DNA from: an uncultured Lachnospiraceae bacterium | GTDB taxonomy: Bacteria > Bacillota > Clostridia > Lachnospirales > Lachnospiraceae | Length of the DNA stretch: 35,662 nucleotides | Reading direction: 5' to 3' | Assembly (NCBI GenBank): GCA_910589265.1 | Contig: CAJUTQ010000098.1 | Coordinates: 1-35,662 of the forward strand | Shown: positions 18,014-26,128 of the stretch, piece after piece | How the letters are laid out: each line of letters begins with the position of its first letter | How positions within the stretch are numbered: the stretch's first letter is position 1 | Program-made: the position numbers and the translations under genes | Notes under the pieces: model-generated | The model's input: only the letters and a program-made list of their open reading frames with translations | Databases searched by the model: none | What the model was told of the DNA's origin: nothing

Positions 18014-18640
18014 CTAAAATTCTTTTTTTTCCATTATTTTTATAGATAGAACGATGGAAGAAACTTCAATAATAAAAAGGAAGAGGATTCCAAAAACTAT
18101 CCCATTTTGTAAAAATTCTTTTCCAGGTAATGGCATAGTCATGGAAGACTTAGCAAAAAAAATAATAAATAAGGATGGAATTGCAAAAAGTATAAACATT
18201 GCTATTCTTCCCTTTTCTGGACCAAACTTAAAAATAATTGGAAATACAAGTGACTGATAAAAAAGTCCAATGGAGGCATAAGTTCCAATAATCATCATAA
18301 TTTCCATCCATGTCATTTCCAATCTTTGAGGAGTAACAAAAAAAGCAATGGTTAGCGTTATCCATGTACCTACTATAATAAAAAAGTAACCTAACAAGTA
18401 TTTGCTTAAAACAAGTTCCTTTCTTTTCACTGGAGTTGTTAGAGCAAAAATATCCCATTTATAAAATTCATCATAGGACATAGAGCTAATAGACAACATT
18501 ATAGAAAGAAAAGTAAGCATTGCAGCCATAGAAATATCCTTTACTGAATAGCACCAATATCCATAAAAAAGGAAAATAATTCCATATATTTTTAATGATT
18601 TTTTTAAACAATAAATATCTTTTAATAATAATCCTTTCAA
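18014..18640 (-). CDS. ABC-2 type permease subunit
   Basis: 208 residues with about six hydrophobic segments and the N-terminal MKGLLLKDIYCLKK typical of ABC-2 permeases from GntR-linked exporters. The start is TTG, directly after the stop of the ATPase gene (TAATTG), with GGAG inside the upstream gene; translation is therefore coupled. It forms the membrane part of the exporter whose ATPase and regulator are next to it. The exported substrate is not evident; relatives are linked to peptide antibiotics or envelope stress. Confidence 0.88.
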   Translation of the reverse strand: MKGLLLKDIYCLKKSLKIYGIIFLFYGYWCYSVKDISMAAMLTFLSIMLSISSMSYDEFYKWDIFALTTPVKRKELVLSKYLLGYFFIIVGTWITLTIAFFVTPQRLEMTWMEIMMIIGTYASIGLFYQSLVFPIIFKFGPEKGRIAMFILFAIPSLFIIFFAKSSMTMPLPGKEFLQNGIVFGILFLFIIEVSSIVLSIKIMEKKEF

Positions 18641-19489
18641 TTACCTCTCCCCCTTTCCATAAAAAAGCATCAAATTTTCCAACGTAACCTTGTCAATCAT
18701 ATATTTGTCAAGTTCATTATTTTTTATTACTAATGCCTCAACTCCATAAGCATTTTCTCTGCTTCCAATGACATTCTTTTTATCTATTTTTATAAACTCC
18801 TCCTTTGAACACTTTAAAATTCCATAATTGTACAATAGCTCATCCTTTTGCATACAAAATTGAATCTGTCCCTTATGAATATATATAATATAATCTGCTA
18901 TTTTTTCCAAGTCACTTGTAATATGAGAAGACATTAATATAGAATGTTCCTCTTCCTGTATAAATTCCTGAAAGAGATCCAATACTTCCTCTCTTACAAT
19001 AGGATCTAATCCTGAAGTGGCCTCGTCTAAAATTAAAACCTTTGTTTTATGGGAAAGAGCAATTGCAATATTTAACTTCATTTTCATTCCTCTAGAATAT
19101 TCCTTAATTTCTTTTTTTAAAGGCAGGGAAAAGCGTTCTAAATAGTCTCTATATAGATTTTTTTCCCAGTTTTGATAAATTTTTCCCATAACTTTTCCAC
19201 ATTCCAATGCATTTAAGTTTTCAGGAATGTGATTTTCATCAAAGACGACTCCTATTTTTTCCCTTTCTTCACGGCTGCTTTCCTTTAATTTTTTTCCAAA
19301 AATTTCAATTTCTCCCGATTCCTTTTCAACAAGTCCTAATATAGATTTTATAGTCGTCGTCTTTCCAGCCCCATTTTCTCCTATAAATCCTATAATACAT
19401 CCCCTAGGGACTTTCATATTAATATTATTTAAGCAAAAGTCTCCATATGTTTTTTTCAAATTTTGAACAACAATATTATTCTCAATCAT
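18641..19489 (-). CDS. ABC transporter ATP-binding protein
   Basis: 282 residues. Walker A is GENGAGKTT (about 37-45), the signature reads EYSRGMKMKLNIA (a common variant of LSGGQ) and Walker B is LILDEATSGLDP, followed by the MSSHITSDLE switch His. The C-terminal about 70 residues are a regulatory extension typical of this exporter class. It overlaps the GntR gene by 4 nt (ATGA) and abuts the permease gene, so the three form one translationally coupled operon. Confidence 0.95.
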   Translation of the reverse strand: MIENNIVVQNLKKTYGDFCLNNINMKVPRGCIIGFIGENGAGKTTTIKSILGLVEKESGEIEIFGKKLKESSREEREKIGVVFDENHIPENLNALECGKVMGKIYQNWEKNLYRDYLERFSLPLKKEIKEYSRGMKMKLNIAIALSHKTKVLILDEATSGLDPIVREEVLDLFQEFIQEEEHSILMSSHITSDLEKIADYIIYIHKGQIQFCMQKDELLYNYGILKCSKEEFIKIDKKNVIGSRENAYGVEALVIKNNELDKYMIDKVTLENLMLFYGKGER

Positions 19490-19875
19490 GAATTCTGACC
19501 CTCTTCCTCCTGATGAATAGCTTGTAAAATTTCTATTACTTCTTCAAAACAAATTCCACTTTTCTTTGCCGTATCTAAGGCCATCTCTAAATATTCCTCT
19601 ACTATTCTTAAATTTTCCTCCCTTATAACCTCTTTATTTCTTCCAGAAACAAAGCTACCCTTGCCCATAACCGTTTCAATAAATCCATCTCTCTCTAATT
19701 CTTCATAGGCTCTTTTTGTTGTAATTACACTAATACGAAGTTCCTTTGCCAGCATACGCATAGAAGGAAGCATCTCCCCCTCCTTCAGCTTAGAACTTAA
19801 AATATGATTTTTTATTTGGCTGGCAACCTGTTCATAAATAGGCTTCCCGCTGGAATTGCTAATTATAATATCCAT
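19486..19875 (-). CDS. GntR family (YtrA-type) transcriptional regulator
   Basis: 129 residues. The winged helix (about 10-78) has the typical PIYEQVASQIKNHILSSKLK start and ISVITTKRAYEELERDGFI. A short C-terminal helical region replaces the large ligand domain, as in the YtrA subfamily. It is first in an operon with its ABC exporter. The promoter has a palindrome over the -10 box, so autorepression is likely. Confidence 0.94.
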   Translation of the reverse strand: MDIIISNSSGKPIYEQVASQIKNHILSSKLKEGEMLPSMRMLAKELRISVITTKRAYEELERDGFIETVMGKGSFVSGRNKEVIREENLRIVEEYLEMALDTAKKSGICFEEVIEILQAIHQEEEGQNS

Positions 19876-19899
19876 TTTTTATCCATTTCTTCTTTGTTT

Positions 19900-19941
19900 T
19901 ATTGTATATATACATTATATACAATATATTCAATTTGTCAA
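19900..19941 (-). promoter_or_regulatory. GntR operon promoter with palindromic operator
   Basis: On the minus strand TTGACA (19936-19941) and TATAAT (19914-19919) are separated by 16 nt, a near-consensus vegetative promoter. A 27-nt palindrome (19900-19926) has arms of 11 nt (TATTGTATATA and its exact complement) around the 5-nt centre ATGTA. It covers the -10 box and the likely start of transcription. Its location fits repression by the GntR protein encoded immediately downstream. Confidence 0.75.
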
Positions 19942-19951
19942 CTTATAAATT

Positions 19952-19981
19952 AAAAAAACCAAAAACCTACTAAGTTTTTGG
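19952..19981 (-). terminator. Strong intrinsic terminator
   Basis: On the minus strand CCAAAAAC pairs perfectly with GTTTTTGG around a 7-nt loop and is followed by seven T. It ends the transcript coming from the sugar kinase gene and the two remnants, just before the GntR promoter. Confidence 0.78.
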
Positions 19982-19992
19982 CCTATATACCT

Positions 19993-20130
19993 TTACAATT
20001 CATGAAGTTTTTCAAACAAACACCCTTTGAATTCTACATCATCCAGCACATATGTCACTGGTTCATTTCCATCCCCTTGAATAATTTCTGGAATTCGATC
20101 TCTGACTAACTTGTAATACACTCTTTCCAT
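19993..20130 (-). pseudogene. Truncated MazG/HisE-like NTP pyrophosphohydrolase fragment
   Basis: A 45-codon frame begins MERVYYKLVRDRIPEIIQGD and ends at KLHEL. The YKLVRDRIPEII start and the following VTYVLDDVEF are typical of the N-terminus of small phosphoribosyl-ATP-pyrophosphohydrolase-like proteins, which normally run to about 100 residues with helical E-x-x-E metal sites. Here the metal-binding part is gone and a terminator follows 12 nt later. AGGTG before the ATG is intact, so a short peptide could still be made. Family assignment is from memory. Confidence 0.5.
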
Positions 20131-20135
20131 ACATT

Positions 20136-20243
20136 TCACCTACTACCATTAAACTTCCCTATTCTTATACATGGAACAAATTTTGCCGCCGTAGTACCAT
20201 AAAAAGTATCTGATTTCCTTTCATGATCCGATAAATATCTATT
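20136..20243 (-). pseudogene. Possible SymE-like toxin remnant
   Basis: In the same frame as, and directly after, the sugar kinase stop there are 35 sense codons without a start, including TTAAKFVPCIRIGKF. This resembles the VP-x-IRL-x-GKW core of SymE-family toxins. It ends at TGA after a few residues, without the AGF-x-GD part that should follow. An out-of-frame ATG at 20225 suggests a frameshift. The similarity is short, so this is a tentative call. Confidence 0.27.
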
Positions 20244-21167
20244 TTATATTTCTTTCTCAATTTCTTCTCTATAAGGCAATGCTGGTATTCCTCCCATCTT
20301 CTGAACACATATAGCCCCAGCAGTGTTTCCATATTCAATGGATTTTATTACAATATTTTCTGTAAGATCTTCTACCTTATTTACACCGTTTAATAATAAT
20401 TTTGACAAAAATCCTCCCCAAAAAGCATCTCCAGCTCCTGTTGCATCTATTGGCCTTACTTTTTTTCCTTCTATAATATTATTTTTTCCTCTAAAAAAGT
20501 ATTTTGCTCCTTTTGAACCTAATGTTTCTATAATAAGAGAAATATGAAATTTCTCCATTGTTTCAACAATATGTTCTTCCCCTCCGACAAAATATAATTC
20601 TTCCTCAGAAATCTTTAAAAAATCCACAAAAGGAAGAACTTTGTCCACTTCTTTCTTACAATCCACCTCAGACCAAATCATGTTTCTATAATTAATATCA
20701 AAACTAACCAATTTCTCTTTTAAATGGGCTAATTCCATTCCATAAAAAACGGCTTCTCTGGAAGGACTTTGTGACAAACTAACAGAACCTGCATGGCATA
20801 ATCTACAATTATCTATATCTCTTTCCTTTATATCTTCCTTTGTCAATAAAATATCTGCTCCCGGATTTCTGACAAAGGTAAAAGAACGTTCTCCATCTTT
20901 ATAAAGGGTGACAAAAGCCATTGTTGTAACAGCCTCATTGGTGAGTTCTGGACAAAGTATCTTTACCTTATTTTCTGATAATGTATTTTTTAAAAATACT
21001 CCAAAATCATCATTTCCTAATTTCCCCAAAAAACCCACATCCAACCCATTTCTTTTCATTCCAATAGCAACATTTGCTGGAGCTCCACCTGGATTTCTCA
21101 CATAACTATTCTCTTCCTTTCCAGGAGTAAAATCAATGAGCATTTCTCCAATACATATTACATCCAT
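20244..21167 (-). CDS. PfkB family carbohydrate kinase (fructokinase-like)
   Basis: 307 residues. The N-terminal motif (GEMLIDFTPG, RNPGGAPANVAIGMKRNG) and the C-terminal catalytic motif with the base Asp (DATGAGDAFWGGFL) identify a ribokinase/PfkB enzyme. The GGAPANVA and IDF pattern is closest to fructokinases, although substrate choice cannot be proved. It phosphorylates a sugar with ATP in the cytoplasm. GGAGG precedes the ATG. No sugar transporter or hydrolase is adjacent, so it appears as a single gene followed by gene remnants. Confidence 0.92.
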   Translation of the reverse strand: MDVICIGEMLIDFTPGKEENSYVRNPGGAPANVAIGMKRNGLDVGFLGKLGNDDFGVFLKNTLSENKVKILCPELTNEAVTTMAFVTLYKDGERSFTFVRNPGADILLTKEDIKERDIDNCRLCHAGSVSLSQSPSREAVFYGMELAHLKEKLVSFDINYRNMIWSEVDCKKEVDKVLPFVDFLKISEEELYFVGGEEHIVETMEKFHISLIIETLGSKGAKYFFRGKNNIIEGKKVRPIDATGAGDAFWGGFLSKLLLNGVNKVEDLTENIVIKSIEYGNTAGAICVQKMGGIPALPYREEIEKEI

Positions 21168-21295
21168 ATTTCCTCCATTTCTGCCCAGATTTTATTCATT
21201 TAAAAAATTTCTGTTTTCTGCGCCAACACAAAAGAGTTTACCTATTTACTTCTTTATTCTTTCTATGCTATATTATCCATAAAGGAGGAAAAACA

Positions 21296-21475
21296 ATGCC
21301 CAAAATTACCTTTACAACAAAAATGGATAGTGAACTTTTAGAACAAATGAAAAAAATAGCAGTGAAAGAAAAATGTTCTGTCTCTGATATATTAGAAAAA
21401 CTCATGATATCCTATATAAAAAAAGTAGAAAAGACAGAAGGAAATCAATCTTCCCAAAAAGCAAAAGGTAAATAA
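21296..21475 (+). CDS. Small ribbon-helix-helix-like protein
   Basis: 59 residues beginning MPKITFTTKMDSELLEQMKK, with a perfect AAAGGAGG site 7 nt before the ATG. A short beta-like strand (KITFTTKMD) followed by two helices (ELLEQMKKIAVKEKC, VSDILEKLMISYIKK) is the pattern of a CopG/Arc-type ribbon-helix-helix domain; the tail is Lys/Ser-rich. It could be a DNA-binding regulator or an orphan antitoxin. It ends 1 nt from the convergent DUF308 gene. No toxin gene adjoins it. Confidence 0.7.
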   Translation: MPKITFTTKMDSELLEQMKKIAVKEKCSVSDILEKLMISYIKKVEKTEGNQSSQKAKGK

Positions 21476-21476
21476 G

Positions 21477-22115
21477 TTACTCTTCTTTATAATCAACAGT
21501 TACACTTTCTTTTTCTTCATCTGCTCTACTATCCTTTGAATAATTATAGTCTGGATAAAACACTTCATTCACCATTTTTGTATACTTTTTTACTATATAA
21601 GAGGCAAAAATAGTACTTGCAATATTGAGTAAGCTGTCTAAAATTAATATAATGCCTACTGCCATAACCATCGCTTCTACTGTGGCAAAGGGATTTCTTA
21701 CAATAATAATTCCCAGTCCAGCCGTCACAATTGCTGCTACTAAAATTCCCCACCACTTGTCATATTCTACCTTTCTTAATTCAAATGCTCCTTGAACTTT
21801 TACAATACTATGGAAAATAATAAATAAACCAATCATTATTGGGAAAATAGATATAATAATATCTGGTCTCATAAGAAAAAAAACACCTAAAGCAATTGCT
21901 ATTACCCCTACTACCAAATGTATTTGATAGAAAAATCCTCCATCACTTCGATTAGCTACATACATAAAAAGCTTGACAACCCCATATAAAAGAGTGACAA
22001 CTCCAAAGGAAAAGCATACTACATTCAAAGATATATCTGGCCATACTAAAAGTACAATTCCTAATGCCATATACAGCAAAGATGTAAAAATAAAACTCTT
22101 TCTTATTTTTTTCAT
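21477..22115 (-). CDS. DUF308 (HdeD-like) membrane protein
   Basis: 212 residues with six hydrophobic segments in pairs, matching the repeated two-helix DUF308 units (YMALGIVLLVWPDISLNVV, GVIAIALGVFFLMRPDIII, TAGLGIIIVRNPFATVEAM). A hydrophilic, acidic C-terminal tail of about 35 residues follows. HdeD of E. coli belongs to this fold and is linked to acid stress; no function is known for Clostridia members. It lies 20 nt downstream of the DUF1624 gene on the same strand. Confidence 0.85.
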   Translation of the reverse strand: MKKIRKSFIFTSLLYMALGIVLLVWPDISLNVVCFSFGVVTLLYGVVKLFMYVANRSDGGFFYQIHLVVGVIAIALGVFFLMRPDIIISIFPIMIGLFIIFHSIVKVQGAFELRKVEYDKWWGILVAAIVTAGLGIIIVRNPFATVEAMVMAVGIILILDSLLNIASTIFASYIVKKYTKMVNEVFYPDYNYSKDSRADEEKESVTVDYKEE

Positions 22116-22135
22116 AATCCTCTCCTATTTTCTTA

Positions 22136-22885
22136 CTAGTTTATTCCAAAAATATTGTTCCACACTAAGAAAATTCCTAGTATCAATGGTTGATGCACAA
22201 TATATATCCATATAGAATATTTACCTATACTTTGAAAAAATCTTATCTTTTTACTCAAAATTTTTAATACTTCTTCTTTCTTTTCTATCCATTTAAAAAA
22301 ATAAAATCCTGCCCCATATAAAAAAATCCACGGCAGAAGTGGAAAATAATCACTGGAATAAAAATCTGGACTAGGAAACCCCAAAAAGGAAAATCCTTTA
22401 ACAGAATACCACGCTTTTGGTAAATTTACCAGTCTCAAAGAAAAAAATCCCAAATATCCCTGATTTATATTTTTAAATACCAAAAAAAATAAGGAAGAAA
22501 CCATAAATCCAAAAATTGACGGAATTTTTTCTAAGTATGAAGCAAGAAATATAAATAGCAGCATAGCTGTCCCCATAAAGCTTAGAATTCCAAACCATAT
22601 CCGTTCACTTGGCATAAAAACTCCAGTTATAACAGTAAACAAAGCTCCTACTAAAAATATAAATATTCCTCTTCTCCAATGGTTCTTTCCCAAAGACCAG
22701 CACATCCCAGATAAAAAAATAAAACTCCAACAAATGTACTGCTGCCATATATAACCAGCTAATCCCTTATACCACCCTGCTTCAACTCCAAATAGAAATA
22801 CTAAATCATACATTGCATGGTACAAAATCATATGGACTATTGTAATACCACGAATTCCATCTAGCAAATAGTATCTTTTTTTCAT
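22136..22885 (-). CDS. DUF1624 / heparan-alpha-glucosaminide N-acetyltransferase-like membrane protein
   Basis: 249 residues with about seven membrane segments. The N-terminus YYLLDGIRGITIVHMILYHAMYDLVF is the signature of the DUF1624/HGSNAT-like transmembrane acyltransferase group, with a conserved His in the first helix. Members are thought to pass an acetyl group across the membrane to a sugar; the bacterial substrate is unproven. It is followed by the DUF308 gene and preceded by the exchanger gene 36 nt away, all in one direction. Confidence 0.85.
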   Translation of the reverse strand: MKKRYYLLDGIRGITIVHMILYHAMYDLVFLFGVEAGWYKGLAGYIWQQYICWSFIFLSGMCWSLGKNHWRRGIFIFLVGALFTVITGVFMPSERIWFGILSFMGTAMLLFIFLASYLEKIPSIFGFMVSSLFFLVFKNINQGYLGFFSLRLVNLPKAWYSVKGFSFLGFPSPDFYSSDYFPLLPWIFLYGAGFYFFKWIEKKEEVLKILSKKIRFFQSIGKYSIWIYIVHQPLILGIFLVWNNIFGIN

Positions 22886-22921
22886 TGGTATATTCCTCTC
22901 TTTTGGACTTATACATTTTCC

Positions 22922-23857
22922 CTATTGTTGGATCAAATAGAAAAAATAGCCGCCATAAAGAAGTAACATGAATATTCCGCCTATTCTCTTTAATTTTTTC
23001 TCTCTAAAAACAGATAAAAATAAAAGAATTCCTGAAGCAATACAGATCATGCTGTCTATTCCAAATTCACTGGAATACTCTATAGGCGTAATAAGGGCAG
23101 CTGTTCCTGTAACAAATAAAATATTAAAAATATTACTTCCTACAATATTACCAATAGCAATATCATCCTTTCCCTTTAGTCCAGCAGTAACAGATGTAAT
23201 AAGCTCAGGCAAAGATGTTCCAAATGCTATAATTGTAAGTCCAACAATTCTTTCACTAACTTTTAAAATAAAGGCAATATTTGTAGCACTGTCTACAGTT
23301 AAATCACTTCCTATTATAATAAAGGCAATGCCTATAATAGTAAAAGATAAAACAGAAATCCAACCTTTCACTTCTTTATCTTTCTCTGAAACTTCTATGT
23401 TCTTCTTTTTGGATAAAATGGATAAATATATAAAAAAAATGATAAATAATCCCCATAAAATCATTCCATCTTTGAAATGAATACTCCCATCTATCCCCAA
23501 TGCATATAAAACACAAGAGACAAAAATAACATAAGGAACTTCATATTTTAACGTGGTTTTTTGTATAGAAAGAGGAATAATAAGGGAAGTAATTCCTAAA
23601 ATAAGAAGAATATTTAAAATATTGCTTCCCACTACATTTCCAATAGTTATTCCCCCATTCCCCTTCAAAGCTCCATTAATACTGATAGCTGCTTCTGGAG
23701 CGCTAGTCCCAAAAGCTACAATAGTAAGCCCAATAACAATTTGAGGAATACCAAAATGATCAGCAATTTTAGATGCCCCATCTACAAACCAATCTGCACC
23801 TTTTATCAGCATAATAAAACCAATAATAAGTAAGCCCAAGTTTAAAACGATTTCCAT
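22922..23857 (-). CDS. Calcium/sodium antiporter, CaCA family (YrbG-like)
   Basis: 311 residues with about ten membrane segments in two inverted halves. The alpha repeats are both present: GTSAPEAAISINGALKG with GNVVGSNILNI in the first half and GTSLPELITSVTAGLKG with GNIVGSNIFNI in the second; the acidic Glu in each GTS-x-PE motif is the ion ligand. It exchanges Na+ or H+ for Ca2+ at the membrane. GGAGG precedes the ATG. It may be co-transcribed with the two downstream membrane-protein genes. Confidence 0.95.
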   Translation of the reverse strand: MEIVLNLGLLIIGFIMLIKGADWFVDGASKIADHFGIPQIVIGLTIVAFGTSAPEAAISINGALKGNGGITIGNVVGSNILNILLILGITSLIIPLSIQKTTLKYEVPYVIFVSCVLYALGIDGSIHFKDGMILWGLFIIFFIYLSILSKKKNIEVSEKDKEVKGWISVLSFTIIGIAFIIIGSDLTVDSATNIAFILKVSERIVGLTIIAFGTSLPELITSVTAGLKGKDDIAIGNIVGSNIFNILFVTGTAALITPIEYSSEFGIDSMICIASGILLFLSVFREKKLKRIGGIFMLLLYGGYFFYLIQQ

Positions 23858-23960
23858 TTTAATCCTCCATAAAAATCTTTTGTTTCATATATAGTTCTAA
23901 TATTCCCATTATAACACTTAATCATGTGGATCAACAATTCATTTTATTAGAAATGAAAAT

Positions 23961-24018
23961 AGAAAAGAAGAAGTATTCCTGACCATCCCTTCACTGGTAG
24001 GAAATCTTCTTCTTTTCT
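23961..24018. repeat. Long inverted repeat (hairpin)
   Basis: A 13-bp perfect outer stem (AGAAAAGAAGAAG with CTTCTTCTTTTCT) continues into a nearly paired section (TATTCCT with AGGAAAT) and an inner ACCA/TGGT stem. The 311-nt gap between the exchanger and DUF362 genes contains no gene that I can see, only this and two smaller stem-loops. It may act as a terminator or a transcript-end structure. The T-rich stretch beyond it on the minus strand is interrupted. Confidence 0.55.
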
Positions 24019-24035
24019 ACTATACAAACAAGGAG

Positions 24036-24057
24036 AGTCGATATTGGTAAATCGACT
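24036..24057. repeat. Short perfect inverted repeat AGTCGAT-N8-ATCGACT
   Basis: A 22-nt element with 7-nt perfect arms lies between two stem-loops in the long gap upstream of the Ca2+ exchanger. It is richer in G+C than its surroundings. It could be a protein-binding site or an RNA hairpin; there is no T-run on either side. Confidence 0.35.
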
Positions 24058-24078
24058 ATATGAAAAAGAAAATTTGTG

Positions 24079-24101
24079 AAAAAAGTCTCAATGACTTTTT
24101 T
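24079..24101 (-). terminator. Terminator after the DUF362 gene
   Basis: AAAAAAGTC and GACTTTTTT form a 9-bp stem around TCAAT, with a T-run on either strand. It lies 67 nt after the stop codon of the DUF362 ferredoxin gene, so its natural use is on the minus strand. Confidence 0.6.
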
Positions 24102-24168
24102 TATATTCTATATAATATTTATGTCATAGTTATGAGTATAATTTAAAAAAATTGTGAATGATTTGTTA

Positions 24169-25272
24169 CTATATTTCAATTAGTTCATATTCATCACTTC
24201 CCAAACCAAGTTTTACTCCCTGTTCTATACCAGCTCTCCAATTTGTTGTAGGAGCAATATTTGTAAAATGATCCTGATGGCATTGGCAGCTTTCATCTAA
24301 TACACTTCCTGGCATAACTGGTTGTTTATTAACAGCATCAGCACATGCCACATCTAGAGCAACTGGATCAAAAGAAGCAAACATTCCTACATCAGGAACA
24401 ATTGGTACATCATTTTCTGAATGACAGTCACAACAAGGAGAAATATCAATAACCAAACTAATATGAAAATGAGGACGTCCTTTTAAAACGGCTATAGCAT
24501 ACTCTGTTGTCTTTCTCACAAGTATTTCATTTGTCTCATCTCCTGCCGCTACAATGGCATCTTGAGGGCAGACACCAATACATCGTCCACATCCAACACA
24601 TTTATCCTGATCAATCGAAGCTTTTTTTTCTGTAATAGAAGGAGCATCATGGGCACAAATGATAATACAACGACTGCAGCCTATACAGTTTTCTTGTATG
24701 ACAGATGGTTTTCCTGCACTGTGCATTTCCATTTTTCCTGCTCTAGAACCACACCCCATCCCAATGTTTTTCAACGCTCCTCCAAATCCAGCTGCTTCAT
24801 GCCCTTTGAAATGGTTAAGAGATATAAAAATGTCTGCATCCATAATAGCCCTTCCTATTTTTGCCTCTTTTATGTATTCCCCATTTACTGGCACTATTTC
24901 CTCATCTGTTCCCTTTAGTCCGTCCCCAATAAGAACATGACATCCAACTGTGTATGGAGAAAACCCATTTTTGTATGCACTTTCTAAATGATCCAATGCA
25001 TTTTTTCTACCTCCTACATACAATGTATTACAATCTGTCAAAAAAGGTCTTCCCCCTAATTCCTTGACAACGTCCACTACTGCTGCTGCATAATTTGGTC
25101 TTAAAAAAGCCAGATTTCCTGGCTCTCCAAAATGCATTTTGATTGCCGTATACTTATTTTTAAAATTTATATTCCCAATAGAGGCAGCCTTTATTAAATT
25201 TTTTAGTTTTTGTGGCAGATTACTGTTAAAATCTGTACGTAAATTGGTAAAATAAACTTTTGATTTTTCCAT
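24169..25272 (-). CDS. DUF362 domain protein with two 4Fe-4S clusters
   Basis: 367 residues. The N- and C-terminal parts form the DUF362 domain (AIKMHFGEPGNLAFLRP, ISLNHFKGHEAAGFGGALKNIGMG). A ferredoxin insert near residues 190-240 has two classical cluster motifs, CIGCSRCIIIC and CVGCGRCIGVC. A later Cys-rich part (CCDCHSENDVP) may bind another metal. Such proteins are common in strict anaerobes and are presumed redox proteins of unknown partner. The gene lies 25 nt after the ZIP transporter gene on the same strand. Confidence 0.92.
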   Translation of the reverse strand: MEKSKVYFTNLRTDFNSNLPQKLKNLIKAASIGNINFKNKYTAIKMHFGEPGNLAFLRPNYAAAVVDVVKELGGRPFLTDCNTLYVGGRKNALDHLESAYKNGFSPYTVGCHVLIGDGLKGTDEEIVPVNGEYIKEAKIGRAIMDADIFISLNHFKGHEAAGFGGALKNIGMGCGSRAGKMEMHSAGKPSVIQENCIGCSRCIIICAHDAPSITEKKASIDQDKCVGCGRCIGVCPQDAIVAAGDETNEILVRKTTEYAIAVLKGRPHFHISLVIDISPCCDCHSENDVPIVPDVGMFASFDPVALDVACADAVNKQPVMPGSVLDESCQCHQDHFTNIAPTTNWRAGIEQGVKLGLGSDEYELIEI

Positions 25273-25297
25273 AAATATCTCCTTTCTTTTTCTAACA

Positions 25298-26089
25298 TTA
25301 TCCTAAAGCAACATCTAAAATCATCATTACTAAAAATCCTCCCATCACTCCCAAAGTACCAATATGACTGTGTTCTCCAAGATGAGCTTCTGGAATTAAT
25401 TCCTCCACTACAACATATAACATTGCTCCTGCTGCAAAAGATAAAAGCCATGGCATTGCTGGCTGAATTCCTCCTGCAATAAGAACAGTAAAAATACCAA
25501 ATATAGGTTCTACAATACCTGACATACTTCCCATAAGAAAGGCTTTTCCTCTACTCATTCCTTCATTACGAAGAGGAAGGGAAATGGCTGCTCCTTCTGG
25601 AAAATTTTGAATGCCAATTCCAATTGCTAAAGCCATGGCTGCTGTATATAAAGAGTTATCTCCATGTTGGGCAGCCAAAGCAAAAGAAAGCCCAACGGCC
25701 ATTCCTTCTGGAATATTATGAAGAGTAACTGCTAAAACTAGTAAAGTTGTCCTTTTCATAGAAGAGGTCAACCCTTCTGCCTCCTTTGAACCAGGATGAA
25801 GATGGGGCATAATCGTATCTAAAAGCATTAAAAAAACGATTCCAAGGACAAATCCTCCTGCTGCTGGTATCCAGCCAATTCCTCCATTGCTCTCTGCCTC
25901 CTCAATAGCTGGTATTAAAAGAGACCAGACAGAAGCAGCGATCATAACACCTGCTGCAAAACCAATAAAAATTTTTTGTATATGTTCTTTTGTCTTATTA
26001 TGAAAGAAAAAAACAAAGGATGCGCCAAGAGAAGTCATTAAAAACGTAAATCCTGTACCTCCCGCCGCCCAAATGATAGAATTTGTCAT
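25298..26089 (-). CDS. ZIP family metal transporter
   Basis: 263 residues with eight membrane segments. The metal-site helices are present: TLHNIPEGMAVGLSFA (about 122-137) and GIQNFPEGAAISLPL (about 157-171). A C-terminal Glu motif (YVVVEELIPEAH) is also seen. The form is that of the GufA/ZIP11-like group, which imports divalent zinc or related metals. A His-containing loop (MPHLHPGSKEAEG) lies between helices 3 and 4. It is followed by the DUF362 iron-sulfur protein, perhaps in one transcript. Confidence 0.93.
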   Translation of the reverse strand: MTNSIIWAAGGTGFTFLMTSLGASFVFFFHNKTKEHIQKIFIGFAAGVMIAASVWSLLIPAIEEAESNGGIGWIPAAGGFVLGIVFLMLLDTIMPHLHPGSKEAEGLTSSMKRTTLLVLAVTLHNIPEGMAVGLSFALAAQHGDNSLYTAAMALAIGIGIQNFPEGAAISLPLRNEGMSRGKAFLMGSMSGIVEPIFGIFTVLIAGGIQPAMPWLLSFAAGAMLYVVVEELIPEAHLGEHSHIGTLGVMGGFLVMMILDVALG

Positions 26090-26128
26090 CTAGTTACCAC
26101 ACTTTCTGTTTTTTATAATCATTAATTT

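Noticed and set aside
22968..23480. 170-residue plus-strand frame
   Set aside because: Exactly antisense to the Ca2+/Na+ exchanger, whose alpha repeats are intact. The reverse frame is open because of hydrophobic codon use.
24562..24940. Two overlapping plus-strand frames
   Set aside because: Antisense to the ferredoxin insert of the DUF362 gene; the Cys codons give open reverse frames.
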